Positions 1 through 8,252 are shown, counted from the stretch's first letter. The stretch is DNA of 36,125 nucleotides from Bacteroidales bacterium (GCA_017446025.1 JAFSRR010000021.1:1-36125); one strand, 5' to 3'. The notes: generated from the sequence alone by a model not told the origin. Numbers and translations: made by a program.

Positions 1-7
1 CTTTCAT

Positions 8-15
8 TAACTTTG
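8..15 (+). promoter_or_regulatory. Promoter -7 element for tRNA-Pro(GGG)
   Basis: TAACTTTG exactly matches the Bacteroidetes -7 consensus TAnnTTTG and lies 11 bases before the tRNA. The -33 element would fall outside the window. The 17 bases around it match the promoter region of the second tRNA-Pro (33820-33836) at all but one position. Confidence 0.75.
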
Positions 16-26
16 TCCCCCGAATT

Positions 27-102
27 CGGGATGTAGCTCAGTCCGGTTTAGAGTACGCGTCTGGGGGGCGTGGGGTCGGAAGTTCGAATCTTCTCATCCC
101 GA
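27..102 (+). tRNA. tRNA-Pro (anticodon GGG)
   Basis: The acceptor stem pairs 27-33 (CGGGATG) with 95-101, the T stem 78-82 with 90-94 around loop TTCGAAT, and the D stem 36-39 with 51-54. The anticodon loop is 61-67 with T33 in place and anticodon GGG at 63-65, which reads proline CCC/CCU codons. The C1 start is typical of bacterial tRNA-Pro. The anticodon stem contains two G-U type pairs. No CCA is encoded. A terminator follows within a few bases. Confidence 0.93.
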
Positions 103-107
103 CTAGT

Positions 108-141
108 AAAAGGCTTCAAATCACAGATTTGAGGCCTTTTT
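108..141. terminator. Bidirectional intrinsic terminator between tRNA-Pro and aroB
   Basis: An inverted repeat pairs roughly 109-121 with 127-139 around a 5-base loop and is followed by six T residues on the plus strand. The T run overlaps the aroB stop codon. On the minus strand the hairpin is followed by TTTTAC, so it can also end the aroB operon. Confidence 0.8.
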
Positions 142-1214
142 TAGTATCCCATGAAATCGAGGTAGAAGTCCAGGCTTTCTTCGATGGTCTTTTCTTCGAT
201 CGTCTGGTCGATGTGGACTTGGCCGATGTCCGACAGGAGGGCGAACTGTATTTGGGCCCCGGTATTCTTTTTGTCGTGATGCATTTTTTCTATCAGGGCC
301 GGGTAATTTTTGCATGAGAACGGCAGGGCACCGAACACTTCCTTGATGCGGTAGATGGTCTGTTGGAAACGGTCTTTGGGGAAGCCCAGCAGCCGCATCG
401 ACAGATAGAGCTCGCAAATCAGGCCCCAGGCCACGGCATAGCCATGCGGCACGGGCTGTTGCTGCTCGTAAGACCAGCTCTCGAAGGCATGCCCGACGGT
501 ATGCCCCAGGTTAAGGCATTTGCGCAGGTGGTTTTCGGTCGGGTCTTGGGCCACGATGTCGGCCTTGACCTGCATCGAACGCATCAAAATGTCGGAAAAT
601 GCCGCCTGGCAGCAATCCGGAAGTTCCAGCCGGAGCACTTCCTGCCAATGCTGCGGGGTGGATAAAAGTCCGTGTTTGAGCATCTCGGCATAGCCGCAGG
701 CCAGGTCTTTGTTGTCGAGTGTCTGGAAGAAGGCCGGATAGACCAGCACTTCGCGGGCCGGGCAAAAAGCGCCGACTTCGTTTTTCAGCCCGTTGAAGTT
801 GATGCCGGTCTTGCCCCCCTGGGCTGCATCGACACAGGCCAGCAGCGTGGTGGGCAGGTTGACAAAGTCGATGCCGCGCTTGAAGGTGGCGGCCGCAAAA
901 CCGCCGATGTCGGTAATCATCCCGCCGCCCAGGTTGAGCAGCAGCGAATGCCGGGTGGCACCGTTTTGACTGAGTGTCTGCCATATGAGCGCCAGAGAGT
1001 CGATGCCTTTATGCTGGTCGCCGGCGGGCAGGCAGATGATATGGGTATCGGGAAGCAGGGTCTCCAACTTGCCTTGACGCAGCAAGGGAAGACAATGCTG
1101 GCGGCTGTTGCTGTCGCAAAGCAGAAACACCTGATCCTGGGGATAGGCACTGGTGATTTCATTGAGCCTGGCATGCAGCTGCTCCTGATCGCGGATGGGT
1201 GTTATGGGGCTCAT
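141..1214 (-). CDS. aroB: 3-dehydroquinate synthase
   Basis: This is the second enzyme of the shikimate pathway; it converts DAHP to 3-dehydroquinate using NAD+ and a divalent metal in the cytoplasm. The protein has 357 residues, the usual family length. The nucleotide-binding GGG motif is at about 96-98, followed by PTTLLACVDAAQGGKTG at 121-137. The metal ligands are visible as E177 (GYAE), H238 (LGHTVGH) and H257 (PHG). The frame is open further upstream, but the start at 1214 is chosen because its ATG overlaps the rsmD stop as ATGA, a translational-coupling arrangement, while the longer form would run well into rsmD. It is the last gene of the DUF3822-rsmD-aroB operon. Confidence 0.96.
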   Translation of the reverse strand: MSPITPIRDQEQLHARLNEITSAYPQDQVFLLCDSNSRQHCLPLLRQGKLETLLPDTHIICLPAGDQHKGIDSLALIWQTLSQNGATRHSLLLNLGGGMITDIGGFAAATFKRGIDFVNLPTTLLACVDAAQGGKTGINFNGLKNEVGAFCPAREVLVYPAFFQTLDNKDLACGYAEMLKHGLLSTPQHWQEVLRLELPDCCQAAFSDILMRSMQVKADIVAQDPTENHLRKCLNLGHTVGHAFESWSYEQQQPVPHGYAVAWGLICELYLSMRLLGFPKDRFQQTIYRIKEVFGALPFSCKNYPALIEKMHHDKKNTGAQIQFALLSDIGQVHIDQTIEEKTIEESLDFYLDFMGY

Positions 1215-1747
1215 GGCATCTGGAAGAAACTGAAATGAACGCTGCCGTAGGAACGCATGTCCTGCCAATGGGCTTCCTGGCTGAAATCGTTGGCTTTGGA
1301 GTGCTCGACCACCAGCCAGCCGCCGGGCTTCAGCAATCCGGCCTCGAAAACCCGGCGGGGGATTTCCGGCAGTTGGGGGTCGGCATAGGGAGCATCGGCA
1401 AAGACCACATCAAATTGCCGTCCGCATTTTTGGATATATTGGTAGGCATCCCCTTTGACCAGCATCAGACGGTTGGTCTTGAGTTTTTCGGCGACACTGC
1501 GGATAAACTGCACATGGGGCAGATATTGCTCGACACAGGTCACCGAGGTGGCACCGCGCGAGACGAATTCCAGCCCGATGCTGCCGGTGCCGGCAAACAG
1601 ATCGAGTACCTTCAGATCGTCGAAATCGACCAGATTGCCCAGGATGTTGAACAGACTCTCCTTGGCAAAGTCGGTGGTGGGTCGGGCCTTCAGTTGCGGC
1701 GGCAGCTGAAAACGACGTCCTTTGTACTGGCCGCTGATGATTCTCAT
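1211..1747 (-). CDS. rsmD: 16S rRNA (guanine966-N2)-methyltransferase RsmD
   Basis: This is an S-adenosylmethionine-dependent methyltransferase that in E. coli modifies G966 of 16S rRNA. At 178 residues it has family length. It begins with the typical MRIISG(x)KGR segment, has ARPTTDFAKESLFNIL at about 21-36, and the SAM-binding motif LDLFAGTGSIGLE at 48-60. The catalytic motif, normally (D/N)PPY, reads DAPY at 118-121 because the codon is GCT where a proline would be expected. Both ends overlap neighbours as ATGA: DUF3822 upstream and aroB downstream. The identification is firm; whether the altered motif lowers activity cannot be judged from sequence. Confidence 0.93.
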   Translation of the reverse strand: MRIISGQYKGRRFQLPPQLKARPTTDFAKESLFNILGNLVDFDDLKVLDLFAGTGSIGLEFVSRGATSVTCVEQYLPHVQFIRSVAEKLKTNRLMLVKGDAYQYIQKCGRQFDVVFADAPYADPQLPEIPRRVFEAGLLKPGGWLVVEHSKANDFSQEAHWQDMRSYGSVHFSFFQMP

Positions 1748-2454
1748 AGGATCTCGTCTGAAATGTTTTCCAAAAAAGCCTTGATGTCCTGGCAGAGATT
1801 CATCCGCTGAAAACTCTCGAAATAGGGACTGAGCCGCTTGGTCAGACTGTCGATGGCCGTAGCCTGTGCCGCATTGTTTTCATCGGGTATTTCGGTGCAG
1901 AAAATGCAATCCTTTTCATCGCCGAAGGTCTGCTTGACGCTCAAGATGAAATAGCGGGCCTCTTCTTCGGTCTTGGGTTCGAAGTGGTTGGCAAAACCGA
2001 GCTGCCCGTTGCGAGCTGTGAAAATGTCCAGGCTGTCGCTTTGCCAATAGACAAACATGATGGGAGCCTTGCGGCTGATGTTCATGCAATAGCGGGCAAA
2101 CAGGTAGGCATCGGGCAAGAGGTGATAGTGCGGCAGGGTTTTCTCGGCCATGGCCTTGAGAGAAAGATTCAGGTCGTAGACAATTTTCTGCATTCCGTCT
2201 CCCAATTCCCGGCTGCAAAGCACCGCTCCGGCTTGCTGCGGATATTGAAAATCGAAGAAAGGCTGTTGGTCGGCCACCCGGGGCAGTACCAGAAAATGCT
2301 CGCAATGGAAGATGATGCGCAAGACCACCTGGGTATCGCCGATCAGCTGCTGACGGACGCATTCTGCCTGGAAATCGGCCGACGAGAAATAGCTTCCTGG
2401 CCGGTTGAGGGCCTGGAATCCGTTTTTCCCGTAAAGCAGCAGTACAGACTTCAT
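1744..2454 (-). CDS. DUF3822 family protein
   Basis: This 236-residue protein of unknown function resembles DUF3822, a Bacteroidetes family commonly encoded directly upstream of rsmD, as here. It has no signal peptide or membrane segment. The fold of this family has been likened to actin/ASKHA-like ATPases, but I see no clear phosphate-binding motif and do not assign activity. Its stop codon overlaps the rsmD start (ATGA), so the two are probably translationally coupled. It is the first gene of the operon; I found no perfect promoter in the short region between it and the terminator at 2466-2497. Confidence 0.8.
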   Translation of the reverse strand: MKSVLLLYGKNGFQALNRPGSYFSSADFQAECVRQQLIGDTQVVLRIIFHCEHFLVLPRVADQQPFFDFQYPQQAGAVLCSRELGDGMQKIVYDLNLSLKAMAEKTLPHYHLLPDAYLFARYCMNISRKAPIMFVYWQSDSLDIFTARNGQLGFANHFEPKTEEEARYFILSVKQTFGDEKDCIFCTEIPDENNAAQATAIDSLTKRLSPYFESFQRMNLCQDIKAFLENISDEIL

Positions 2455-2465
2455 TGATTCTCGGA

Positions 2466-2497
2466 TAAAAAAGAAGCTGCGTGAAAGCAGCTCTTTA
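2466..2497 (-). terminator. Intrinsic terminator upstream of the DUF3822 operon
   Basis: Read on the minus strand, AGCTGC pairs with GCAGCT around a six-base loop and is followed by TTCTTTTTT. It lies about 60 bases beyond the stop of the 2559-3236 gene and separates that gene from the DUF3822-rsmD-aroB operon. Confidence 0.75.
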
Positions 2498-2558
2498 TTG
2501 GATGGCCGACATCACATTCCTTGTCGGAAAGGGATGGGCACGGCCCGGATCGGTCACA

Positions 2559-3236
2559 TTATTCCCAGTTGCCGGCGTTGTTGTTGGCTTCGAAGATGTT
2601 GCCCACCATCAGACCGGGATACTTGCCCAGCTTTTCGGCCGTCAGGCGCAGGTTGAGCACCTCTTGGGGATCCATGCCGACGAGATAGACTTCCAGGGGA
2701 GTGCGGGCTTCAAAGACGCGGACGGTCAGACCGGAGGCACCAGTCATCACATCACCGGCGCGGAGTTCGAACTGCTCGTTGTTGCGGGCGAAGGGCACAT
2801 AGCGCAGCGAGTCGGCAGCAAAGCTGGCGCCGAAAAGCGTATCCTTGACGTTGACATAGGTGGTCTCACGACGGAAACCTTCCAAACCCCATTTCTTGAT
2901 TTCACGCTGGTTGCCTTTCTGGACGATACGGGCGGCTTCCCATTCGGTCAGACCGTCTTCGAGCTGCTTGTCGTTCAGCACGCCTTCCTTCAGGACGAAG
3001 GGCAGTTCACCGTATTTGACGAAATTGATCAGGGTGTCGAAATCATCGGCATACATGCCATGGGTATTCTTGAAAGCCACCTGGGCCGTTCTGATGTCGA
3101 TCAGACGCTGGATAACGGCCTGGTCTCTAATGGCCTTTTCCCTGTCAAAACGAATCGGTCGCATGATGCTGTCCACGCAAAGATAGGCCATCAGGCAGAT
3201 GGCACCCACCAGCAGAACTCTAAAGAAATACTTCAT
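2559..3236 (-). CDS. Membrane-anchored protein of unknown function
   Basis: The 225-residue protein starts MKYFFRVLLVGAICLMAYLCV, a single hydrophobic segment at about residues 4-21, followed by a long, mostly soluble domain with charged helices (DREKAIRDQAVIQRLIDIRTAQVAFKN region, 32-58) and a mixed C-terminal part. I do not recognise a named domain. The N-terminal helix followed by an amphipathic stretch and a short glycine-tyrosine segment (HGMYADDFDTL) is loosely reminiscent of pseudopilin-like proteins, but this is weak and I do not assign it. It appears monocistronic: a terminator follows and the divergent helicase gene lies upstream. Confidence 0.7.
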   Translation of the reverse strand: MKYFFRVLLVGAICLMAYLCVDSIMRPIRFDREKAIRDQAVIQRLIDIRTAQVAFKNTHGMYADDFDTLINFVKYGELPFVLKEGVLNDKQLEDGLTEWEAARIVQKGNQREIKKWGLEGFRRETTYVNVKDTLFGASFAADSLRYVPFARNNEQFELRAGDVMTGASGLTVRVFEARTPLEVYLVGMDPQEVLNLRLTAEKLGKYPGLMVGNIFEANNNAGNWE

Positions 3237-3267
3237 AAAGTCTTTATTTATAAGTTATTACTATTAT

Positions 3268-3304
3268 CAATAGATAGCATTCCGTAAAAGAATCGGACAA
3301 AATT
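3268..3304 (-). promoter_or_regulatory. Possible promoter for the 2559-3236 gene
   Basis: On the minus strand a TTTTG element is followed after about 21 bases by TATCTATTG, an imperfect match to TAnnTTTG. The region is AT-rich and lies between divergent genes. The match is partial, so this is tentative. Confidence 0.3.
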
Positions 3305-3326
3305 AGCACAAGAATTTGAATATCGC

Positions 3327-3334
3327 TACTTTTA
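3327..3334 (+). promoter_or_regulatory. Possible -7 element for the RecD-like helicase gene
   Basis: TACTTTTA matches seven of eight positions of the TAnnTTTG pattern (counting the free positions) and sits 22 bases before the ATG at 3357. No clear -33 element was seen at the expected distance. Confidence 0.35.
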
Positions 3335-3356
3335 TGCCCTAAAATTTTCCCGCCCC

Positions 3357-4772
3357 ATGAATTTTACGTCCATCCGCGCGCAGATACTCACGCTCTTCGG
3401 ATTTGAACCCACGACCGACCAGGCCCAGGCGCTGGATGCCCTGTTGACCTTCATGGCCAGTCGCGAAGACCATGAGGTTTTTGTGCTGAAGGGCTATGCC
3501 GGGACGGGCAAGACATCGCTCATCAGCGCCGTGATCCGCTTTTTGGACAGCCGGCAGGTGCCCTGTGTGCTGATGGCACCGACGGGACGTGCCGCCAAGG
3601 TATTTGCCGCCTACAGCAACCATCCGGCCACGACCATCCACAAGAAGATATACCGGCAGAAAGTCGTTGATGGCAGTTACGGCGGTTTTGTACCGGCCGA
3701 GAACCTGCACGACCATGCATTTTTCTTTGTCGATGAGACCTCGATGATCTCAAATTCACAGGAAGACGCCTCGATGTTCGGCAGCGGACGGCTGCTCGAC
3801 GACCTTTTGCGCTATGTCTATTGCGGGCGTCATTGCAAGCTGATACTGATGGGCGATACGGCCCAGTTGCCGCCGGTAGGACGCCCTCTGAGCCCGGCGC
3901 TCGACCGGGGCGAGTTGGAGGCCTTCGGAATGAAGGTCGCTCTGTTTGAACTCACCCAGGTGCTGCGTCAGGAAACAGGCTCACTGTTGCTTGAAAACGC
4001 CACCAGGCTTCGTACGGCCATTGCCGACGGCCGGGTGGAGTCATTGCCGCAGTTGCAGGTAAACCGGCAAGATGTCCAGCGTTTGCAGGGGGAAGACCTG
4101 ATAGAGCAGATTACGGATTCATACCGGCAGGTGGGAATGGAGGAGTGCAAGATCGTCTGTCGCTCCAACAAACGGGCGGTGCTCTTCAACCAGGGGATCC
4201 GTTCCCGGATCCTGTACCGTGAGGAGGAACTCTCGAGTGGCGATCTGTTGCTGGTGGCCCGAAACAACTACTTTTGGTCGCAACCCTTCAAGGAAATCCC
4301 CTTCATTGCCAACGGCGATCTGATCGAGGTGACAAGGGTGCGCCGTCAGATGGAGATGTACGGGCTGCGCTTTGCCGACCTGGAGGTGCGTTTCCCCGAG
4401 ATGCAGTGGGAAATGGAGGTCCGCGTCATCCTCGACAGTTTGACGGCCGAGGCACCGGATCTGGGCGCAACAGCCCAACAGCGCCTTTACCAGGCTGTGA
4501 TGGAAGACTACGCCGATTGCCGCAGCAAGAAGGAGCTCTACGAAAACCTGCGCAAGGATCCCTGGCTCAACGCCCTGCAGGTGAAATACGGCTACGCCAT
4601 GACCTGCCACAAGGCCCAGGGCGGCCAGTGGCGGCATATCTACCTGGATCAGGGCTGGGTGACCGAGGAGATGATGGGCGTCGAATACTACCGTTGGCTA
4701 TACACAGCCATGACCCGCGCCACCGAAAAAGTGTGGCTGGTCAACTTCCGTGATGAGTTTATTGCTCCCTGA
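3357..4772 (+). CDS. ATP-dependent RecD/Pif1-like DNA helicase (SF1)
   Basis: A 471-residue superfamily 1 helicase, probably acting on DNA 5'-to-3' like RecD2 and Pif1. Walker A is GYAGTGKT at 46-53, motif Ia MAPTGRAAKV at 73-82, Walker B FFFVDETSMI at 122-131, motif III GDTAQLPPVG at 166-175 and LTQVLRQ at 199-205. Near the C terminus are the UvrD/RecD-type motifs CHKAQGGQW and YTAMTRA. It is shorter than E. coli RecD and no recB/recC or other repair gene is adjacent, so it is an orphan. Its stop lies 8 bases from the end of the convergent fabG with no terminator between them. Likely role: DNA repair or recombination; the exact substrate is not known. Confidence 0.88.
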   Translation: MNFTSIRAQILTLFGFEPTTDQAQALDALLTFMASREDHEVFVLKGYAGTGKTSLISAVIRFLDSRQVPCVLMAPTGRAAKVFAAYSNHPATTIHKKIYRQKVVDGSYGGFVPAENLHDHAFFFVDETSMISNSQEDASMFGSGRLLDDLLRYVYCGRHCKLILMGDTAQLPPVGRPLSPALDRGELEAFGMKVALFELTQVLRQETGSLLLENATRLRTAIADGRVESLPQLQVNRQDVQRLQGEDLIEQITDSYRQVGMEECKIVCRSNKRAVLFNQGIRSRILYREEELSSGDLLLVARNNYFWSQPFKEIPFIANGDLIEVTRVRRQMEMYGLRFADLEVRFPEMQWEMEVRVILDSLTAEAPDLGATAQQRLYQAVMEDYADCRSKKELYENLRKDPWLNALQVKYGYAMTCHKAQGGQWRHIYLDQGWVTEEMMGVEYYRWLYTAMTRATEKVWLVNFRDEFIAP

Positions 4773-4780
4773 GGACGGGA

Positions 4781-5521
4781 TTACATGCCGCCGTCGATGG
4801 GGATGACCTGTCCGGTCACATAGCTCGACATGTCGCTGGCCAGGAAAGTGGCCACATTGGCGATATCTTCGGGCGTACCGCCACGACGCAGCGGAATCAT
4901 CTTCATCCAGGCGTTGCGCACTTCTTCGCTCAGCTGGGCGGTCATCTCTGTGATGATGAAACCCGGGGCGATGGCGTTGGCACGGATGCCCTTCGGACCC
5001 ATTTCCTTGGCAATCGATTTGGCCAGGCCGATCATACCGGCTTTGGAAGCCGAATAGTTGCACTGTCCGGCATTGCCGTTGATACCGACAATGGATGACA
5101 TATTGATGATGCTGCCGCCTTTCTGGCGCGTCATGACGGGAACCACGGCGTGGCAGAAGTTAAAGGCCGACTTGAGGTTGACCGTCAGGACCATGTCCCA
5201 CTGCTGTTCGCTCATGCGCAGCAACAGGCCGTCGCGAGTGATACCGGCATTGTTGACCAAAATGTCGATGCGGCCGAAGTCTTCGACAATCTGCTTGACG
5301 ACGACATGGGTGTCCTCGAAATCGGCGGCGTTGGAGGCGTAGCCTTTGACTTTGACACCATAGGCTTCGATTTCCTTGATGGTGTTTTCAAAATTCTCGT
5401 CCATCTTCAGATCGGTCAGGGCGATGTTGGCGCCTTCGGAGGCGAATTTCAGGGCAACAGCCTTGCCGATGCCTCTGGCAGCTCCGGTAACCAGAGCGGT
5501 TTTGTCAGTTAGTAATGCCAT
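4781..5521 (-). CDS. fabG: 3-oxoacyl-[acyl-carrier-protein] reductase
   Basis: This is the NADPH-dependent short-chain dehydrogenase that reduces 3-oxoacyl-ACP in type II fatty acid synthesis. At 246 residues it has the standard FabG length. The cofactor-binding motif GAARGIG is at 13-19 and NNAG at 90-93. The catalytic residues are N115, S142/S143, Y156 and K160 (YSASK). The C-terminal GQVIPIDGGM is classical for FabG. It is the last gene of the fabH-fabF-fabZ-fabG operon and starts 8 bases after fabZ ends. The helicase gene converges on it from the other side. Confidence 0.96.
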   Translation of the reverse strand: MALLTDKTALVTGAARGIGKAVALKFASEGANIALTDLKMDENFENTIKEIEAYGVKVKGYASNAADFEDTHVVVKQIVEDFGRIDILVNNAGITRDGLLLRMSEQQWDMVLTVNLKSAFNFCHAVVPVMTRQKGGSIINMSSIVGINGNAGQCNYSASKAGMIGLAKSIAKEMGPKGIRANAIAPGFIITEMTAQLSEEVRNAWMKMIPLRRGGTPEDIANVATFLASDMSSYVTGQVIPIDGGM

Positions 5522-5529
5522 AGATAATG

Positions 5530-5979
5530 TTATTTAGCAGCTTCTTCCCGAGCTGTCAGTTTTTCGTTGTCCACGAGGGCGAAGGAAACATTGGCCAGCG
5601 TGCAGACTTTGCCCCGCACCTCGGCTTTGGCCTCGATGAAGAAAATCATCCCTCTCTTGTTTACGATGCGGGCGGTCACCTCGATGGTGTCACCCGGATA
5701 GACCGAACTTTTGAAACGGGCTTTGTTGATGCCGCTGTAAAAAGGGGTCCGTCCTACGAGATAGTCCTTTACAAGCATGGCACCGCATTGGGCCATGATT
5801 TCGCACATGATCACGCCAGGCACGGTGGGATGGCCGGGAAAATGCCCTTGCAGAAAGAATTCGTCACCTCTGACGTGGTATTTGCCATGGGCAACGCCCT
5901 CGCTGTCGAGCGACATTTCATCGACCAGCAGCATGGGCTCGCGATGAGGCAGCAATTGCTTGATTTCTTCTCTGTTCAT
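5530..5979 (-). CDS. fabZ: 3-hydroxyacyl-[acyl-carrier-protein] dehydratase FabZ
   Basis: A 149-residue hot-dog-fold dehydratase that removes water from 3-hydroxyacyl-ACP. It opens MNREEIKQLLPHREPMLLVDE, and the active-site segment GHFPGHPTVPGVIMCEIMAQ gives catalytic H46 and E60. A longer reading starting with a TTG codon at 6000 is possible, but it would overlap the end of fabF; the ATG at 5979 gives the family start. It sits 13 bases after fabF and 8 before fabG, so the three are surely co-transcribed. FabA-like isomerase activity cannot be excluded from sequence alone. Confidence 0.93.
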   Translation of the reverse strand: MNREEIKQLLPHREPMLLVDEMSLDSEGVAHGKYHVRGDEFFLQGHFPGHPTVPGVIMCEIMAQCGAMLVKDYLVGRTPFYSGINKARFKSSVYPGDTIEVTARIVNKRGMIFFIEAKAEVRGKVCTLANVSFALVDNEKLTAREEAAK

Positions 5980-5992
5980 AGCGGGTGTAAAG

Positions 5993-7231
5993 TTAGTCAA
6001 TTTTTCTGATGGCCAGGCAGGCGTTGTGACCGCCGAATCCCAGCGAAGTGGAGAGAGCCATGGTCAGGTCGGCCTTGACGGCTTTGTTGGGAGTGTAGTC
6101 CAGGTCGCATTCCTCGTCGGGTTCGTCCAGACCGATGGTCGGGGGCACCAGTCCGTTCTTGACGGCCAGGGCGGCGGCAATCAGTTCAACCCCGCCGGCA
6201 GCTCCCAGCATATGGCCGGTCATCGACTTGGTCGAGCAGATGTGGGCCTTGCGGGCGGCCTCTTCGCCCAGGGCCAGTTTGAAGGCCATGGTTTCGGACT
6301 TGTCGTTCAGGGGTGTGCCGGTGCCATGGGCATTGATGTGCAGGACATCTTTGGCAGGATCGAACCCAGCCTCGTCGAGTGCCAGCTTGATGGCTCTGGC
6401 AGCGCAGCTGCCGTCGGGACGCGGTGCCGTGTAGTGATAGGCGTCGCAGGTGTTGCCATAGCCGCAGACTTCGGCATAGATCTGAGCCCCACGGGCTTTG
6501 GCGTGTTCATATTCTTCGAGTACCAGAATGCCGGCGCCTTCTCCCATGACAAAACCGCCACGGCGCTTGTTGAAGGGCAGGGAGGCATTCTTGGGGTCTT
6601 CGCTCAGGCTCAGGGCTTTGCTGTTGGCAAAACCGCCGATGGCCAGCGGATGGATGGAAGCTTCGGCGCCGCCGGCGATGATGGCGTCGGCATAGCCGCC
6701 GGCAATGCAGCGGTAGGCTTCGCCAATTGCGTGGCTACCCGTGGCGCAGGCCGTGACCACCGGCAGGCAGGGACCCTGTGCCTGGTGGGCGATGGCGATG
6801 TTGCCGGAAGCGATGTTGGCAATCATCATCGGGACAAACAGGGGAGAAATCCATTTCGGCCCCTTGTTGAGCAGTTTTTCGGTTTCGGTGACGAAGGTGT
6901 TCATGCCGCCGATGCCCGAGCCGACATAGACGCCGAAGCGCTCGGGGGCGATGGTCCCGGCAATGCCGCTGTCGCTGACAGCCTGGTTGGCAGCAGCCAG
7001 GGCAAACTGGCAATAACGGTCGCTACGGCGGGCCGTACCGGCATCGACACTATAGTCGGTGGCCACAAAATTGCGGACTTCACCGGCCACCTTGACCGGC
7101 AGGTTGTCGGTCGGGCAGTTCTGGATGAAATCGATACCGCAATAGCCTTCGCTCAGGTTCTTCCAAAAGGTGGAAAGGTCGTTTCCAACAGGGGAGACGA
7201 CTCCCATTCCTGTAATGACAACTCTTTTCAT
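5993..7231 (-). CDS. fabF: Beta-ketoacyl-ACP synthase II
   Basis: This is the condensing enzyme that elongates acyl-ACP with malonyl-ACP. Its 412 residues match the family, starting MKRVVITGMGVVSPVG. The catalytic triad of KAS II is present: C162 (TACATGSHAIG), H302 (NAHGTGTPLND) and H340 (SMTGHMLGAAGG). It follows fabH after a 76-base spacer that contains a small inverted repeat (GTAGG/CCTAC, 7241-7261) but no good promoter, so it probably belongs to the fabH transcript. It differs from the common acpP-fabF-rnc arrangement because no ACP gene is nearby. Confidence 0.96.
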   Translation of the reverse strand: MKRVVITGMGVVSPVGNDLSTFWKNLSEGYCGIDFIQNCPTDNLPVKVAGEVRNFVATDYSVDAGTARRSDRYCQFALAAANQAVSDSGIAGTIAPERFGVYVGSGIGGMNTFVTETEKLLNKGPKWISPLFVPMMIANIASGNIAIAHQAQGPCLPVVTACATGSHAIGEAYRCIAGGYADAIIAGGAEASIHPLAIGGFANSKALSLSEDPKNASLPFNKRRGGFVMGEGAGILVLEEYEHAKARGAQIYAEVCGYGNTCDAYHYTAPRPDGSCAARAIKLALDEAGFDPAKDVLHINAHGTGTPLNDKSETMAFKLALGEEAARKAHICSTKSMTGHMLGAAGGVELIAAALAVKNGLVPPTIGLDEPDEECDLDYTPNKAVKADLTMALSTSLGFGGHNACLAIRKID

Positions 7232-7307
7232 AGTTTCTTCATCTTGTCGTAGGATTGATGCAAGCCTACAACTTATTATCGATTAATTTGTTCTACTCTC
7301 AATTATT

Positions 7308-8252
7308 TTACCATTCGATGAGGCAGGCGGCTGTGCAGAAACCGGCGCCAAAGGCGCTGAGCACGAGTTTGTCGCCCTGCTTGATTTTCCCTTCCCGGTT
7401 CATTTCATCCAGCAGGATGGCCACACTGGCCGAGGAGGTGTTGCCGCGTTTTTCGATGTTGTGCGGGAACTTTTCGGGAGCCACGTCCAGCGTCTTGCGG
7501 ATGCTGTCCATGATACGCAGGTTGGCCTGGTGCAGCAGGTAGTGATCCACCTGGTCGGGTTGCAACTGACAAGTGGCAAGGACCGACTTGATGTCCTTGA
7601 GTGAGGAGTTGACGGCGATGCGGAACACTTCGCGGCCTTCCATCTTCAAATAATAGTCGGGTTCGGTCTTCTGGTCCCAGGGAGTCTTGCTCACGGCAAG
7701 ATAACCGAACAAAGGCTTGGGCTTGCTCACCGTGGTCAGACGCATGGCTTTCAGGTTGTCACCTTGGGTGACGACGACAGCTCCGGCACCATCGCCAAAC
7801 AGCACGCAGGTTTCGCGGGCTTTCCAATCGACCATCAGCGTGGGGGCTTCGACGGCCATGACCAGTATCCGCTCGTGACCGTTTTTGAGCATGGCTTCGG
7901 CCACATCCAGTGCGTAGATGAATCCGGCACAGGCGGCATTGACATCCAGACAAGGGCAGGTGGCGCCGATGCGGCCCTGGATAAGGCTGCTCAGCGAGGG
8001 GGTCATGTATTCGTTGATAACATTTGAAAGGACGATCATGTCGATGTCCGTCGGCTTGAGGCCGGCGCTTTCCAGCGCTCTTTGGGCGGCCAGCACACCC
8101 AGGTCGTCAAGACGCTCGGTGGTCATCAGCTGACGGGTTTTGATGCCGGTACGTTCGGTAATCCATTCATCACTGGTATCGAGGAATTGCTCCAACATCT
8201 GGTTGGTAACTGTAAATTCGGGTACAGCCGACCCGGTTCCAATAATTTTCAT
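7308..8252 (-). CDS. fabH: Beta-ketoacyl-ACP synthase III
   Basis: FabH starts fatty acid synthesis by condensing an acyl-CoA, usually acetyl-CoA or a branched starter, with malonyl-ACP. With the start at 8252 (MKIIGTGSAVPE) the protein has 315 residues, the family length. The catalytic residues are C108 (NAACAGF), H241 (LLHQAN) and N271 (KRGNTSSAS). The frame is open 26 codons further upstream, but that extension would reach across the promoter and is not family-like. It is the first gene of the fab operon, with a perfect -7 element upstream. The usual Bacteroidales neighbours rpmF and era are absent. Confidence 0.95.
   Translation of the reverse strand: MKIIGTGSAVPEFTVTNQMLEQFLDTSDEWITERTGIKTRQLMTTERLDDLGVLAAQRALESAGLKPTDIDMIVLSNVINEYMTPSLSSLIQGRIGATCPCLDVNAACAGFIYALDVAEAMLKNGHERILVMAVEAPTLMVDWKARETCVLFGDGAGAVVVTQGDNLKAMRLTTVSKPKPLFGYLAVSKTPWDQKTEPDYYLKMEGREVFRIAVNSSLKDIKSVLATCQLQPDQVDHYLLHQANLRIMDSIRKTLDVAPEKFPHNIEKRGNTSSASVAILLDEMNREGKIKQGDKLVLSAFGAGFCTAACLIEW

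Noticed and set aside
129..317. Small plus-strand open frame after tRNA-Pro
   Set aside because: It lies antisense to the end of aroB and within a terminator; no supporting signal.
5960..7252. Plus-strand open frame of about 430 codons opposite fabF
   Set aside because: FabF has complete catalytic residues on the other strand; this frame is low-complexity Gly/Val/Asp sequence.
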